A DNA stretch of 64,000 bases from Corbicula japonica (GCA_038501625.1 JAZAYU010000359.1:421447-485446); one strand, 5' to 3'. Positions 1 through 11,164 are shown, counted from the first letter of the stretch. Made by a program: numbers and translations. Notes: generated by a model not told the origin, from the letters alone.

Positions 1-245
1 AACGAACTGACGGTTGCAGGTATGTGGAAGTGTTCAATTTAGCCAGAATATGGACAGAAGACGCAGAAGATAGCCAGTTAAAACATTTCCTTTTTTTAAA
101 AGCCATGATTATTTTATTTCAAAAAGTATTATTGTATGATTAGCGACATTCATTTATATCGAACATTTTCAAGTGACGTCACCACGCAATACATGACGTA
201 AATATTTGCGCGCTATTGGATTTTTTTCTATCAATAACACGATAA
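1..245. other. Unassigned AT-rich flank
   Basis: No open frame, RNA gene or repeat that I recognise. It ends where the GA-rich microsatellite begins. Confidence 0.5.
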
Positions 246-284
246 AAGATAGAGAAAGAGAGACAGAGACACACAGAGGGAGAG

Positions 285-343
<59 letters not shown>

Positions 344-403
344 GAGACAGACAGACAGAGAGACAGACAGAGACAGAGAGGGGAGAGACAGACAGAGAGT
401 GGG

Positions 404-435
<32 letters not shown>

Positions 436-465
436 TATAGAGAAAGAGAGAGAGAGAGAGGGAGA
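246..465. repeat. (GA)n microsatellite at the 3' edge of a retroelement copy
   Basis: About 220 bp of imperfect GA/GAGACA repeat, including an uninterrupted GA run near 290-334. It is followed directly by GAGAATGTTTGTTATAAG. The corresponding place in other copies of the Penelope-like 3' region (for example 43005-43040) carries a short GA-rich stretch before the same sequence. The array is therefore best read as an expansion of the element's own purine-rich 3' untranslated segment. The open frame across it encodes only Arg/Glu/Asp/Thr repeats and is not a gene. Confidence 0.9.
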
Positions 466-1072
466 ATGTTTGTTATAAGTATGTCAATTCAAATTATTAA
501 TTACGAAAAACAGAACTATTGGGGATACGGATATCGCCTTGGAACGGTCAGTGGGAAAACAAAATGCCGCTGGGGGTTTAAACCAGGTTCTAGGGTGCAT
601 CAACCTCACACGTTCTTGTATCACAAAACAAGTACAAATTTTATTGGTGAAATTACTCCAACCCACCCATCGGCTCAACAAGGTTGCATGCAAAAACACA
701 CAAACATATAAAACATAAGAAGCGTATAGCATTATAAAGCCAAAAGGCAGGTACTCAATGATCTTACAGAGAGCAGAGCTCCAGGAGTAAAATCAGCAAG
801 AACATGATGACAGGGATAAAAGAAACAAATCGTGCTTCTGTGTTCAATTAAGAAAAGATTTCCCCATAAACTTTTATAAACTCTCAAACCCCTGCCACCG
901 CCGGTTCAACCAAAAAGTAAGCTTAATGATTAACTGTAGATGGGTTAATCACTAGGCCTGCAGAACTCTGTAAAATATCATGTTGTTAACCTTTCTTTTT
1001 AAATTTACGGGTGCTTTTTACGAATATCCGGGAGATATTAACATTGCCACTTATCTTCATAAGTTTATAAAA
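466..1072 (-). mobile_element. Penelope-like retroelement, 5'-truncated 3' part
   Basis: Minus-strand copy holding the 3' untranslated module (about 466-900) and the very C-terminus of the reverse transcriptase (about 900-1072). It aligns by eye with the minus-strand copies at 11165-12000 and 61651-61850 and with the plus-strand copy at 9880-10765, for example the shared block 'GGTTAATCAC(C/T)AGGCCTGCAGA'. The short open frames here, on either strand, recur in several copies because the 3' module itself recurs, so they are not independent genes. Confidence 0.8.
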
Positions 1073-1858
1073 TAAAGACTTTGAATCCGTATTTTAATTT
1101 AAATAGGTTCGAAATATAGAATTCCATAGGACATGGACTGTAATACCTGCCGTGCGTAAATTGTAGAGTCTTGAAATTCTTTTTGCCAAAAAAAAAATGG
1201 TGCAAACGAGAATATGCTGAGCCATATGGTCTTTCTTACTGAAAAAACAACAACAACAAATATTCAAAATAATTGACACTCGTTTATCCGTCTGTAAAAG
1301 AAACATAACTTTGTTAGCACCTCGTTCTAATTTTCGCAATTTGAAAAGGGGAATTCAAGACGTTCACAACAGATTACTTTTAACACCTGATAAGGCTTCA
1401 AATTATGTAATTATAGTGTGATGTATACACTTTATTAATACTAAAACTGAAGAGCTTAATAGCACTTATCTTTTACACTGACTTCTTCATCTTAGAGTGA
1501 TAATGTTACTGCACACAATCTACATCTTACACAATTTATAATCAGTGTAGAGCCGAAGCAGGACAAAGTACCTGCTATGCATTGGTTGCCTAAAATGAAC
1601 AAAACACCGTACAAAGCACGATTTATTGCAAACTCTTATTCTTGAACAACTTCTGAATAATTCGTGCTCTTTTTACAACTATAAAAGAACATGTCATTAG
1701 GTATTGCAAAAATAATTTTTTAAAACCACTGGTAAAAACTGTTGTTGTCCATAAAATGGCGTTTTAAAGAAGATAAAATCAAATAATTTTCATTCATTCT
1801 ATTTGTCTTTTTATAATTTCCCTACTTAATATACTTCTCTCCCTCATAATAAAATAAG

Positions 1859-2468
1859 ATTGTGAAATATGCATGAAAAGAATCGCCACTATTACAAAAC
1901 ACAGCCTCCCCATGCAGCGAAAAAGAATAGAAGAAAAGAGAGCATGTTTGTTATAAGTATGTCAATTCAAATAAGACGCCTCAAACTATTAACGAAAAAT
2001 ATAACGTTTGGGTTAACGGCCTTGGAACGGTCAGTGGCCAAATATTTGCCACTGAGGGGTTTAAACCAAGTTCTATAGTGCACCAACATCACACTTGCCC
2101 AAACAGGTTCTCTTATCAACAAATGTACAAGTTGTCCTGGTGAAATTACTCCAACCCGCCCATCAGCTTAACAATGTTGCATGCAAAAGCACACACACAT
2201 ATACACATAAGAAGCCAAAAGCAATGCAAATCCAGAGGTTTAAGTACTCAATGATTTTACCGAGACCGGTGCCCGTGGAGTCAAATTAGGAAGAACACGA
2301 TGACAGGGATAAAAGAACCAAATCGAACTACTAGGTACTGTACTTTAAAAATACATTTTACCATAATCTTCATAAACTCTCAAAACCCTCCTACAACTGT
2401 ACATTTATACAACCAAAGAGGTAAGCATAATGATCAACTATAGATGGGTTAATCACCAGGCCAGCAGA
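1859..2468 (-). mobile_element. Truncated Penelope-like copy nested in an older copy
   Basis: A minus-strand 3' module (tip TATGCATG..AATCGCCAC at about 1869, inner end CCAGGCC near 2460) interrupts the plus-strand copy between CTCATAATAAAATAAGA and AAAAGCTTACCAGTCTC. The intact arrangement of that region, seen in the minus copy near 62640-62690, reads CTCATAACTTAATAAGAGA then CAAGCTAACCAGTCTC. The insert is about 610 bp and 5'-truncated at the end of the RT. A few bases (AGA) may be a target-site duplication. Confidence 0.75.
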
Positions 2469-2936
2469 GAAAAGCTTACCAGTCTCGTTGAAAAAAACAT
2501 TTGCTCGAGAAAATAAAACATTTATCGCTTGTAAGGATAAAAGATCAAGATGATTTTTACGGAAGGATCTTTCGATAATTATACTTTAATGGACCAGTCA
2601 AGACCTTAATGAGGCGCTTACATTTTCATTGGATAGTATTTATTTGAGATTTGCTACCTCCATTATTAACAAGTAATAGGCATTCCAATGGGTTCTTATT
2701 GTGCACCCCTTGTTGCTGATCTGTTTTTATAGTGTTATGAAAGAGATTTTATCTCTTTCTACCGAACATCAAGATTACATTATTACAGCCTTTTCAAAGT
2801 CTCGAGGTACATTGATGTTAAATATAGATAATAACCATTTTTAATCTCCAATTAGTAAGTCTTAGATATATCCAACTAAATTACAACCTCATAAAGCGAA
2901 CACTAAAGATAAGCAAGCAAACTTTCTTGATCTTAA

Positions 2937-3623
2937 GGGCTTGCCACACTCCTCCCAATTCTATTCATCGATAAAAAGAAAATTATCAAAATCTCAATAA
3001 AGGCAAAATGCTTTTAAATGAAACTTTGCACAAATGTATGTTATTAATTTATCTTTATTTTGCAGATGGTCAGACATGTAAGAACAGTAAAGAAAAATAG
3101 CGAGGTATAAAAATTCCCTCTACTTCTATTTACATAAATTCACAGAAACTAAAGAACACAAAACGTCATTTTTAATGCCCACATGAAAAATATGATACTG
3201 ACATCAATTTATTGTTTCCTCTTGACTTGTACATGTAAACTTTTCGAGATATTAGTAAAAGTGTGTTTGACCTAACAATTTTCTGGTCGCGTTAACGGAT
3301 GACAATCACTGATTTCTCTTTTTGTAGTTGAAAATGTTTTACAAAGTACACAACATTTTCTTGTCAGTATCATTGCGCCCACGTGGGAATTTACAATTAT
3401 GTTTTATATCGCTTAGTTTTTATGAATTTATGTAAATAGAATCAATGAATTTTTAGAACTAGCTTTGCTTCTTTACTTTTCTAAATTGTCTTACTGTATG
3501 CAAAAAAGATACAAAGTAACATTTATTTGTGCAAAGTTTCATTGCACGGCAATTGGTCATTATTGAGATTTTGATAATTTTCATTTTATCGAAGAATAGG
3601 ATTGTGAGGAGTGTGGCTAGCCC
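2937..3623. mobile_element. Non-autonomous DNA transposon with TTAA target duplication
   Basis: A 687-bp element bounded by inverted ends GGGCTTGCCACACTCCTC (left) and, reverse-complemented, GGGCTAGCCACACTCCTC (right). Similarity between the ends runs on for about 100 bp, including a shared ATGAAACTTTGCACAAAT block. It is flanked by TTAA at 2933-2936 and 3624-3627. Removing it with one TTAA restores the host retroelement frame FLDLNLSIENGYVT, which is intact in other copies. TTAA duplication is typical of piggyBac and Kolobok-type elements, but no transposase is encoded, so the superfamily is not settled. Confidence 0.85.
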
Positions 3624-4686
3624 TTAATCTTTCTATTGAAAATGGATACGTCACTAATAAATGTGATGATTTTAATTCAATATAGTAAATTATCCGTTTA
3701 AGGCGGCGATGTACCTCCTGCAACATCTTAACTGTTTTTTTGCTATCAGCTTGTTGTTCTTTCTAGAACTTGCAATGATATTAAAGATGTCAATGAATGT
3801 AATATATGCATAACAGAAAACCTTTTCAAACCTGTTTATCCGTATCACAAATTTAGGAAAACCTTTAGCAAATTTTATCGCCGATACCCAAATTTAATTC
3901 AGAAATACAGGTGCAGTTTTAAAGCACAAATACAACAAGGTATTTCACAACCAATTTGCTTAATAGAGATTTATTTTATAATCTTAAGAAAATAAACGTC
4001 AAATTTAATTTCTCCTTGTTATTCGTAAAAACACCTGTATTTTCAAAAAGAAAGGTTACAAAAAGATTTTCTACAGCGCTAGGCAGGCCTGGTGATCAAC
4101 CCATCGAATGTTGATCATTATGCTAACTTCTTTAGTTGCACGCCAGCGGCAGGGGTTTGAGAGTTTATGAAGGTTTATGAGGAAATCTTTTCTTAAAAGA
4201 ACCTAGACGCTCGATTTGTTTCTTTTATCCCTGTCATCGTGTTCTTGCTTATTTAACTCCAAGTACTATGGTCTCGGTAAGGGCATTGGGTACCTACCAG
4301 TTAAGCTTTGCAATGCTATGAGGTGTTATGTTTTTATTTTTTTGTGCGCTTTTGCATGCAACATTGTTGAGCAGATGGTTGGGTTTGAGTTATTTCACCA
4401 AGACAACTTGTACTTGTGTGTTCTCATGAGAGCCTGTTGAGGCAAGTGTGAGGTTTATGCACCCTAGTGGAAAATCGCAATTGACCGTTCCAGGGCGTTA
4501 ACCCCACGAGTTTTAACTTTCATTTATTGTTTGTGGCGTCTGTTTTGAAAGTGATTAATGTAAAACCACGCTCCTTTCTCCTCTCTACTTTTTCGCAGTG
4601 TGGGGAGGCTCTGTCTTCTGGATGTGGCCATTCCTGATATGCATATTTCCCTTTTTTTAATTTCTCTTTTTCAAATGTCGAATGCT

Positions 4687-4750
4687 TAAACAGGATCGCG
4701 GTGGTAATAAAACTATGTGTTCCTTTTTAAACAAAAATGCGAGTGTCAAT
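4687..4750 (-). mobile_element. Small Penelope-like fragment (RT 5' region)
   Basis: CAGGATCGCGGTGGTAATAA through GCGAGTGTCAATT resembles 63206-63268 in the minus copy at the right end of the window (GAGGTCGAGGTGGTAGTAAA through ACGAGTGTCAATT). It borders the 393-bp tandem unit and overlaps its first bases. Confidence 0.6.
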
Positions 4751-5379
4751 TGATGAAGAATGGTGTCAGTTGATGTAGAAACGGAAGAGAAAACACCTAG
4801 TATTTCAGCCATGATGATAAGAGAATTCAAATGTATGTCTTATGTGGCCAGACGCAAGCATCGAGATATAAATCGAGAAAGACATTTAAATTTTGTACAT
4901 GTATCTATGACCGATAGCTAAAACCACATCAATGTTTTTAATCTCAAGTTTTATACTAAAACGATGAAATGCCGATTAAAATGTATCATATTGTCACAGG
5001 GTACACAAAATAATATTATAAAATACAAAGTAAATAGCTTCAAACCTTGGTTCAAAGTGGTACAATATCGTCAAAATTTGTCGATTTAACGTCATGATTT
5101 TGTTTTCTGCTTAACATTCATAAACAGAAATGCGAGTGTCAATTGATGAAGAATGGTGTCAGTTGATGTAGAAACGGAAGAGAAAACACCTAGTATTTCA
5201 GCCATGATGATAAGCTACTTAAGAGAATTTAAATGTATCTCTTATGTGGCCAGAGGCAAGCATCGAGATGTAAATCGAGAAAGACAATTGTACATGTATC
5301 TATGACCGATAGCTAAAACCACATCAATGTTTTTATCTCAAGTTTTATACTGAAACGATAAAATGCCGATTGAAATATA

Positions 5380-6226
5380 CAAGCCCAAATTTCTAAACCG
5401 CCACCTAATATAAGTGGAATTTTCTAAGTCGTCTCGTAAGCTATTCTAAAGAAAATATGAATGAATATAATGAATATAAGACACACAAATCAGTTAAATT
5501 ATTTTATTAAAAAATAATGATTTCATTTAGAAAATTAACTGCAAATCATTTTCACAAAAAAACATCAACATTAAAAACAGCTTCCAATTGTGTTTGATCA
5601 TTTCCACGTGATCAAGTTGTAAGTTTCTACAACCTTTTTAGATTTTTTTTTATTTCAACAAAGTTTTAAGAAATAGAGTCTTTAACAAAAATTTGTTAAA
5701 GCTTTTACTATATTACTGCAAACACTATGTCACTATTTCACTTGAACATCGTAGTTTAACAAATCTTTGTTAAACGATTCCCCTCACTTGACACAGATGG
5801 AAAGAAAATCGGCCGAATCGTTAACTAATAAAAAGCATACTGTTTTAATAGCGAGTGTCTCCACCTTCCTTCGGCTAAGCATCGGGTTCTCATTGACGTC
5901 GCATAGTTATGAAGGTATCGCTGGCTAATACTATCCCAGCAATTGATGTCGTCGGCCTTCAGAAAGGCAAGATCAACATTAGGTCCGCGTTGACGAACTC
6001 GCCTGTCTACATCATCCCAGACATGCTGAATAGGATTGAGACATGGGCTACAAGCTGAGCAATCAAGACCCCTGACGTTGTTGTCTTGCATTAATTGAGT
6101 AGTAATAATTTAACTGATTTGTGTGTTTTATATTCATCATTCTTCATTCATTTTCTTTAGAATAGCTTGCAAGACGACTTAGAATATTCTACTTATATTA
6201 GGTGGCGGTTAAGAAATTTGGGCTAG
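5380..6226 (-). mobile_element. Tc1/mariner-superfamily element with long inverted repeats
   Basis: An 847-bp element flanked by TA (5378-5379 and 6227-6228). The inverted ends are about 115 bp: left CAAGCCCAAATTTCTAAACC, right (reverse-complemented) CTAGCCCAAATTTCTTAACC. They stay alignable as far as ACACACAAATCAGTTAAATTATT on both sides. The minus strand carries a remnant of a Tc1-type transposase, annotated separately. Length and coding state indicate an internally deleted, non-autonomous copy. Within it, 5586-5650 resembles 28314-28388, so part of the interior occurs elsewhere. Confidence 0.9.
5825..6091 (-). pseudogene. Tc1-like transposase C-terminal remnant
   Basis: An 88-codon minus-strand frame. 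The segment SACSPCLNPIQHVWDDVDRR corresponds to the Tc1 transposase block usually written SPDLNPIEHVWDxLxRR, and is followed by a typical tail (SISQRYLHNYATSMRTRCLA). The third catalytic acid, normally the E of NPIE, is Q here, and the usual SPD aspartate is C. The N-terminal DNA-binding part and the first two catalytic aspartates are missing. It cannot be an active transposase. Confidence 0.85.
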
Positions 6227-6361
6227 TATATATACATATATTGTCACAGGATGCACAAAATAATATTATAAAATACAAAGTTAATAGCTTCAAACCTTGG
6301 TTCAAAATGGTAAAATATCGTCAAAATTTGTCGATTTTACGCCATTTTGTTTTCTGCTTAA

Positions 6362-7254
6362 CATTTTGCTCGCTTAATGTCTTCTATAAGCTGCCGAACT
6401 TCCTCTCCATTGATATACTTAAATTGATGCATGTTTGAAGGAATTCTTTCTTGTTGTACTTTGGTGATTCAAAATTTGAGCAATTTTACAATATTTCTTT
6501 TGACAGATTTATTTTGTTCGTTGGTGATCAAATGATTGAACTTCAATCAATGATGATTATTATATATTCAAACTACTCCGTAGTAATGCAATTTGCCAAA
6601 TTAATAATAGTTTACATCCATTTCAAAATACTTAACATCATGTTAATTTAACTTCACTCTTTATGTACTTTTTGTATATTAGTATTTTAGTATTAGGTCA
6701 GAAAAATCTAAAGATATTGCCATGATATAAGTATTTGTTAATTTAAATGCTTTAACATAATAAGGATAGCTTATTAGAGCATTTTTGAGCAAATTCCAGT
6801 GTTAAGGCCCTCAATTATTGTAAAATTTAAAAGCCTTTATTTCAAAACCTTTAACTTGGACTTTTCAAAACAGATTTTAAGGAAACAATATTTGCAGTTT
6901 CCCAGTTATTACCAATTGAATGCTTAATTATTCCAAACTACCACCATTGACATTATGTAGATTATTTCCAGATATCAGTAAAAATACAACAAAAACACCA
7001 ACAACAACAACTCTACCGGATTTGAAAAAAAGATCCATAGCATAAGGCGCCCCTATTTAAAAAAAACAACAATAAATTTTCATCTGTCCGGAAACTAACT
7101 CAACAACTGTTCTTTTCCTAACCGATCTGATTATTACAAATAAAGATCCCCATATCATTTGCTGATATGAATTACAAAAGGAAAATGCATTTTATTTCGA
7201 AAATCCATGTATTTATTTAGGTTTTCACTTAAGCTATTTCATTCGCTGTTCCTT
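6362..7254. other. AT-rich stretch, nothing recognised
   Basis: Short open frames at 6202-6438 and 6451-6651 are AT-driven and have no recognisable similarity. The first begins inside the right inverted repeat of the Tc1-like element. No RNA gene or repeat that I can support. Confidence 0.4.
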
Positions 7255-7440
7255 CACTAGAGGCCGCCATTTTTTCCCATGCCAGACGTATTATTGCTAA
7301 GTACGCTGTGTACCCGACTAAGTTGACAAAATACGGACTTCAAGATTAGTGTGACATCATAAAACTAATCAATAGTCGCGTATTGGGGTAGTCAAATCAG
7401 CATTTGTTAAATATTGAGGATTTAATTAGGCGGGGTAAGT
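7255..7440 (+). promoter_or_regulatory. Candidate promoter / 5' leader with YY1-like box and donor
   Basis: GCCGCCATTTT (about 7263-7273) matches the YY1 core on the minus strand (AAAATGGCGGC). A good splice donor, GGCGGG|GTAAGT, follows with the exon edge near 7435. YY1 boxes over or just downstream of transcription starts are well known in animals. The next supported + strand exon is the kinase exon at 16926, whose first ATG could then be the start codon. The link is an inference. The same box on the minus strand reads ATGGCGGCC but reaches a stop after 13 codons. Confidence 0.3.
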
Positions 7441-7998
7441 TGATATTAATATAAATATTACGTTCACAAGTTTCAATTTACATTGTTTGGTTTACTTTTA
7501 TTGGTAAATGTTTAGTGTTTTGTTTTGTTTTGTAGACTTATTTAATTTGTTAACCTTTCCTTATAGCAATAATTTATAAAGATACTATATAGGATACCAC
7601 GATAAACATAATATCAACTTACTACCTACAACATTAGGCACAAGCCTTACTATTTATAGTAGCAAATTTGTAAAGAAATTTCGACAATGATCGATTAGTG
7701 TCCTTTAATATACGACTCTTGCGTGAAGGCGAATCATTGATCGTTGGTATATCGGCTACGGAAAAATGGCACAATAAAATTCATTGTGGGATACAAGCAT
7801 GTACTTTTGCACATATTAATTTTGGACCAATAACAAAAATAATTTAATATGGTGGCATGTGGTTTTAATAATACATGACCGCAATTGCAATAAAACTCAT
7901 GAACAAACACGTGATATAAAATTTATTTAGGATCGGCTAGAAAGCAACCGCTGTAAAATAAGGTCTTAACCGGGATTTTAAAATCTGAAAAAAGTGAG

Positions 7999-8125
7999 AT
8001 ATGCATATCAGGAATCGCCACATTCAGAAAAAAAAACAGTCTCCCCACACAGTCAAGAAGAAGAGAGGGAGAAAGGCATGGTTAATAAAATGATCAGTTT
8101 CAAAAGAGACACCACCAACAATTAA
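7999..8125 (-). mobile_element. Penelope-like 3'-tip fragment
   Basis: ATATGCATATCAGGAATCGC followed by the CAGTCTCCCCACAC and GAGAGGGAGAAAGGCATG segments is the reverse complement of the element's extreme 3' end, as seen near 10640-10755. About 125 bp survive. The sequence after 8126 (GTACTGAAAGTAC..CCAGCGGAGCG) belongs to another repeat, also found at 17836 and 56480. Confidence 0.75.
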
Positions 8126-8317
8126 CAATCAAAGTACTGAAAGTACAGAAAACCAGCGGAGCGATTTTGCTTCTTGAGAATAACCAGTGCCATGATTCTC
8201 ATACATGTATCCATTTACGAAAAAGCAAAAGAATTTGTTTCATTCGCAAAGACCTTCATCGTGTCTATGTGATAGTGGAAAAAAGGGTTTCCATGTATTA
8301 TCTGGATGAAGGCTTCT

Positions 8318-8556
8318 GTTAACCCTTTACTCCATAGATATACCTTCATAGCTTGGGCGAACAGTTTAGATCCATATCAGCTGGCACATCTTTGCGATCT
8401 GATTTGGATTTAAAATATTCGCTTTTAGAATCATTATTTTTTTCTGACCAGTAATCACAAATTTTAGATCCAGATCAGATGGCACTATTGTGCCTGCTGA
8501 CTGGGACCTGAACTGGTCACCTATGTGATGAAAGGCGTATTTATTGAGTTAAGGTT
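8318..8556. repeat. ~235-bp palindromic MITE family, copy 1
   Basis: Starts CCCTTTACTCCATAGATATACC and ends ATGAAAGGCGTATTTATTGAG. The ends are inverted copies of each other (reverse complement of the right end: CTCAATAAATACGCCTTTCAT). Inside are TGATC-rich palindromic phrases (GATCCAGATCAGATGGCAC). Four other copies are at 19921, 45275, 51290 and 58508. It has no coding capacity. Confidence 0.8.
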
Positions 8557-9879
8557 TTTAAGCAAGAAATTATAATAGTAAAATCTGTGTACTGACATCC
8601 CAAAGACAGAATGAACACGAAAAATGATATAAAAAGTGAGACCCGATCGTTGGAAATGATTATGCATTTATTTGAAATAAGAAGTATAATAATTGTTTCC
8701 TCCATTGTGAATAACATGTAAAGGAAATCACAGAATTGAGAATCATAAATAATATTATAAAGATAAAACAACCAAGAGTCATAACATTGCCGAAAGCATT
8801 GGAATTTAACGCTAGATAACACACATGTAAAATTGAAGACAATTTCAAAGGAAAATGAATTAATATAGCATATACCATAAATTTCCACCGTATTTAGTTG
8901 TATATAATAACGGACTCGATGTTTTTTTCATGTAGCATATTATTAGATAAAGGTGCCAGATTTAAGATATTTGTCAACATATCATTGAGTTTTGGTTGTT
9001 AAGGAGATGGGATAAATGTCCATTAGCTTACAATCCGTTCATATAACATCAGTTTCAGCAGACAGATGTGTCGTTTTTAATTTTAGGCTTCATCATGGTT
9101 TGTCCTCTATATTCACACGTACTTTTTCTGTTATTTGGCTTTCTTCAAAATGCGGGAAATTGTGACGTCACTGACATTTGCATATTCATTGTGTTACTGC
9201 GCCTATGATTTCATGTACTCCGAACAAAACTAATAATCATCTCTAGCTTAATTGAAAACGTTACCTAGTAAACATCTTAACCTCTGGAAAAAATGTAAAT
9301 TATGAATTATTCCTGAAACAAATCATAGTCCGTTCCTTGAACCATTGATGGCCGTTTTGTCGACGTGTCTCCTGCCACGTACGGGAATGCCGGACACGTA
9401 CCGCGCTTGCTCGTAGCATGTTTCGAATACATCGATCTGTAAATCGTACATGTCCCTATTTCTGTTTGAATAATATCCGGTAATTTAGTTTTAATATGTA
9501 ATTTTTTACACATCTCAATAGTTTACTGTTTACTGTTCACGCTTATATGTGGAAATCCAATATTTAAAAATATTCAGCAATGATGATTGCTTCATGTTCA
9601 GTGATTTACAACGCTCATGAACGCCTATCATCAAATAATAAACAAATGTTCGCAATATGTCTTGACAATTTCAAGTGAAAGCATTTGCGCATTTATTTCA
9701 GAAAGTGGAAAATTGAAGAAAAATATGCTAAGATAGAAATTTATTATAATCGTTATTGTTAATGATAAAACTAAAAAAATCGTGAAAAGAACAGTTTAGC
9801 AGCGGAACAAACGTCCAATATTGAAATGGCTTTAAAATGAAAAAAATAAAGGAAATGTTTTCATTGTTATTTTGAGCTT
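8557..9879. other. Intergenic stretch, no supported gene
   Basis: The minus-strand frames 8541-8888 and 8660-8878 overlap each other and are AT-driven. The minus frame 9307-9513 (68 codons, ending in SMVQGTDYDLFQE) is the least AT-biased and could be an exon, but I recognise nothing in it and see no clear splice context. Treat as unassigned. Confidence 0.35.
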
Positions 9880-10765
9880 ATCTTTGCATTACAGAAAAAC
9901 TTTTAAAACAAGGTTATCGGTATCACAAATTAAGGAAAACCTTTTGCAAGTTTTATCGCCGATATCCAGATCTAATTCATAAATACAGCTGCAGTTTAAA
10001 ATCACTATTGCAACAAGGAATTTCACAGCCAGTTTTTTATGGAGATTTAATTTATAAACTTAAGAAGATAAAAGGCGATGTTAATTTCTCCCGGTTATTC
10101 GTAAAACCATCTGTAAATTTAAAAAGAAAGGTTACCAACATGATATTTTACAGCGCTCTGCAGGCCTGGTGATTAACCCATCTACAGTTGATCATTATGC
10201 TTACCTCTTTGGTTGCACGACGGTGGCAGGGGTGTAAGAGTTTATGAAAGTTTATGGGGAAATCTTTTCTTAAAAGAACCTAAAATCTCGATTTGTTTCT
10301 TTTATCCCTGTCATCGTGTTCTTGCTGATTTTACTCCAGGTGCTCTGGTCTCGGAAAGATCATTGAGTACCCGCCCTTTGGCTTTGCAATGCTATTAAAT
10401 TCTTATGTTTATATGTTTGTATGCTTTTGCATGCAACATTGTTGAGCTGATGGGTGGGTTGGAGTTATTTCACAAAGACAATTTGTACTTGTTTTGTGAT
10501 ACGAGAACCTGTTGGGGCAAGTGTGAGGTTGGTGCACCCTAGAACCTGGTTTAAACCCCCAGTGGCAATTTGTTTTGCCACTGACCGTTCCAAGGCGGTA
10601 TCCCCAAGGGTTCTCTTGTTTATTAATTGTTTGTGGCGTCCTATTTGAATTGACATACATATATTAACATGCGCGCTCTCTCTCTTCCTCTCTTCTTTTT
10701 CGCTGCGTGGGGAGGCTGTGTTTTTTGAGTGTGGCGATTCCTGATATGCATATGTTGCTTTTTTT
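9880..10765 (+). mobile_element. Penelope-like retroelement, 5'-truncated copy
   Basis: Begins in the C-terminal RT region (KNF*NKVIGITN-type frame at about 9893, with the KLRKTFCKFYRRYPDLIHKY segment at about 9925-9990). It runs through the end of the coding part (ATTAACCCATCTACAGTTGATC, about 10173) and the whole 3' module to GATATGCATATG at about 10753. The best preserved 3' half in the window, useful as a reference for the other copies. The RT frame is shifted and interrupted. Confidence 0.85.
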
Positions 10766-11164
10766 CGAATTAGCAGAAAAGATATATTAAATATTTCAGA
10801 ATTAATACAACAATGTATTAATCTATTGTAATATCCTAACATCGGGAATATCGTTTATATCTCTACCTAAAGGTAACATATCTGTGGCTCGCTAAAGAAT
10901 CCCTGGCGGCTTCAAACCCTAGATAAAATTGGTTTTCGGTTGTCGATTGTGTTCTGAATTAGGGACAGCGCAGTGAAGCAGTCAAGTATTCTTTTAGCGA
11001 TACTAACGTGGCACGAGCCAAATTTAACACGTAACAGGAAACTTAGACTACTTTGCTTGCTCTGATTACTCTGAAATGCGTAAATCGCCGGTTGCCAGAG
11101 CCTTGTTTTGGTTTGATACCGATTTCAGAATTGTGATTAGTAAAACCAGCTTCCACGGTTAAAA
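10766..11164. other. Unassigned spacer between two retroelement copies
   Basis: Mixed-composition sequence with no open frame of note. GGCTCGCTAAAG (about 10886) and TTTAGCGATACTAACGTGGCACGAGCC (about 10993-11019, partly inverted) hint at a small inverted-repeat element, but the match is weak. Confidence 0.35.

Larger units (their letters stand above)
1073..4650 (+). mobile_element. Penelope-like retroelement copy with two nested insertions
   Basis: Plus-strand reverse transcriptase copy in three blocks: 1073-1858, 2469-2936 and 3624-4650. Block 1 carries the conserved WLPK motif near 1585-1600 (WLPKMNKTPYKARFIANS). Block 2 has the segment read elsewhere as GIPMGTNCAPLVADLF (about 2680-2730) and a damaged YLDD region (about 2800-2820). 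Block 3 has the C-terminal YHKFRKTFSKFYRRYPN segment (about 3840-3895) and the 3' untranslated module, ending near GATATGCATATTTCCC. Stops and frameshifts are frequent, so it is a dead copy. Insertions at 1859-2468 and 2937-3623 split it. Reverse transcription activity is known for the family; function here is lost. Confidence 0.85.
4728..6361. repeat. 393-bp tandem duplication, second unit split by a transposon
   Basis: Unit A is 4728-5120. Unit B is 5121-5379 plus 6227 to about 6361. Both start TAAACA(A/G)AAATGCGAGTG and share blocks such as GAAACGGAAGAGAAAACACC, TGTGGCCAGA(C/G)GCAAGCA and, at the end, TTGTCACAGG(G/A)T(A/G)CACAAAATAA and CGTCAAAATTTGTCGATTT. The Tc1-like element interrupts unit B only. 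The duplicated sequence has no recognisable coding content. Confidence 0.9.

Noticed and set aside
206..478. 90-codon open frame rich in Arg/Glu
   Set aside because: It is a translation of the GA microsatellite, begins with a non-ATG codon and has no other content.
8541..8888. 115-codon minus-strand frame
   Set aside because: AT-driven, hydrophobic and overlapped by another frame; no motif and it begins inside a MITE.
10409..10842. Overlapping open frames on both strands that recur at 466-732, 30176-30384 and 36082-36393
   Set aside because: They recur because the retroelement 3' untranslated module recurs. Frames on both strands are open and neither is conserved as protein.
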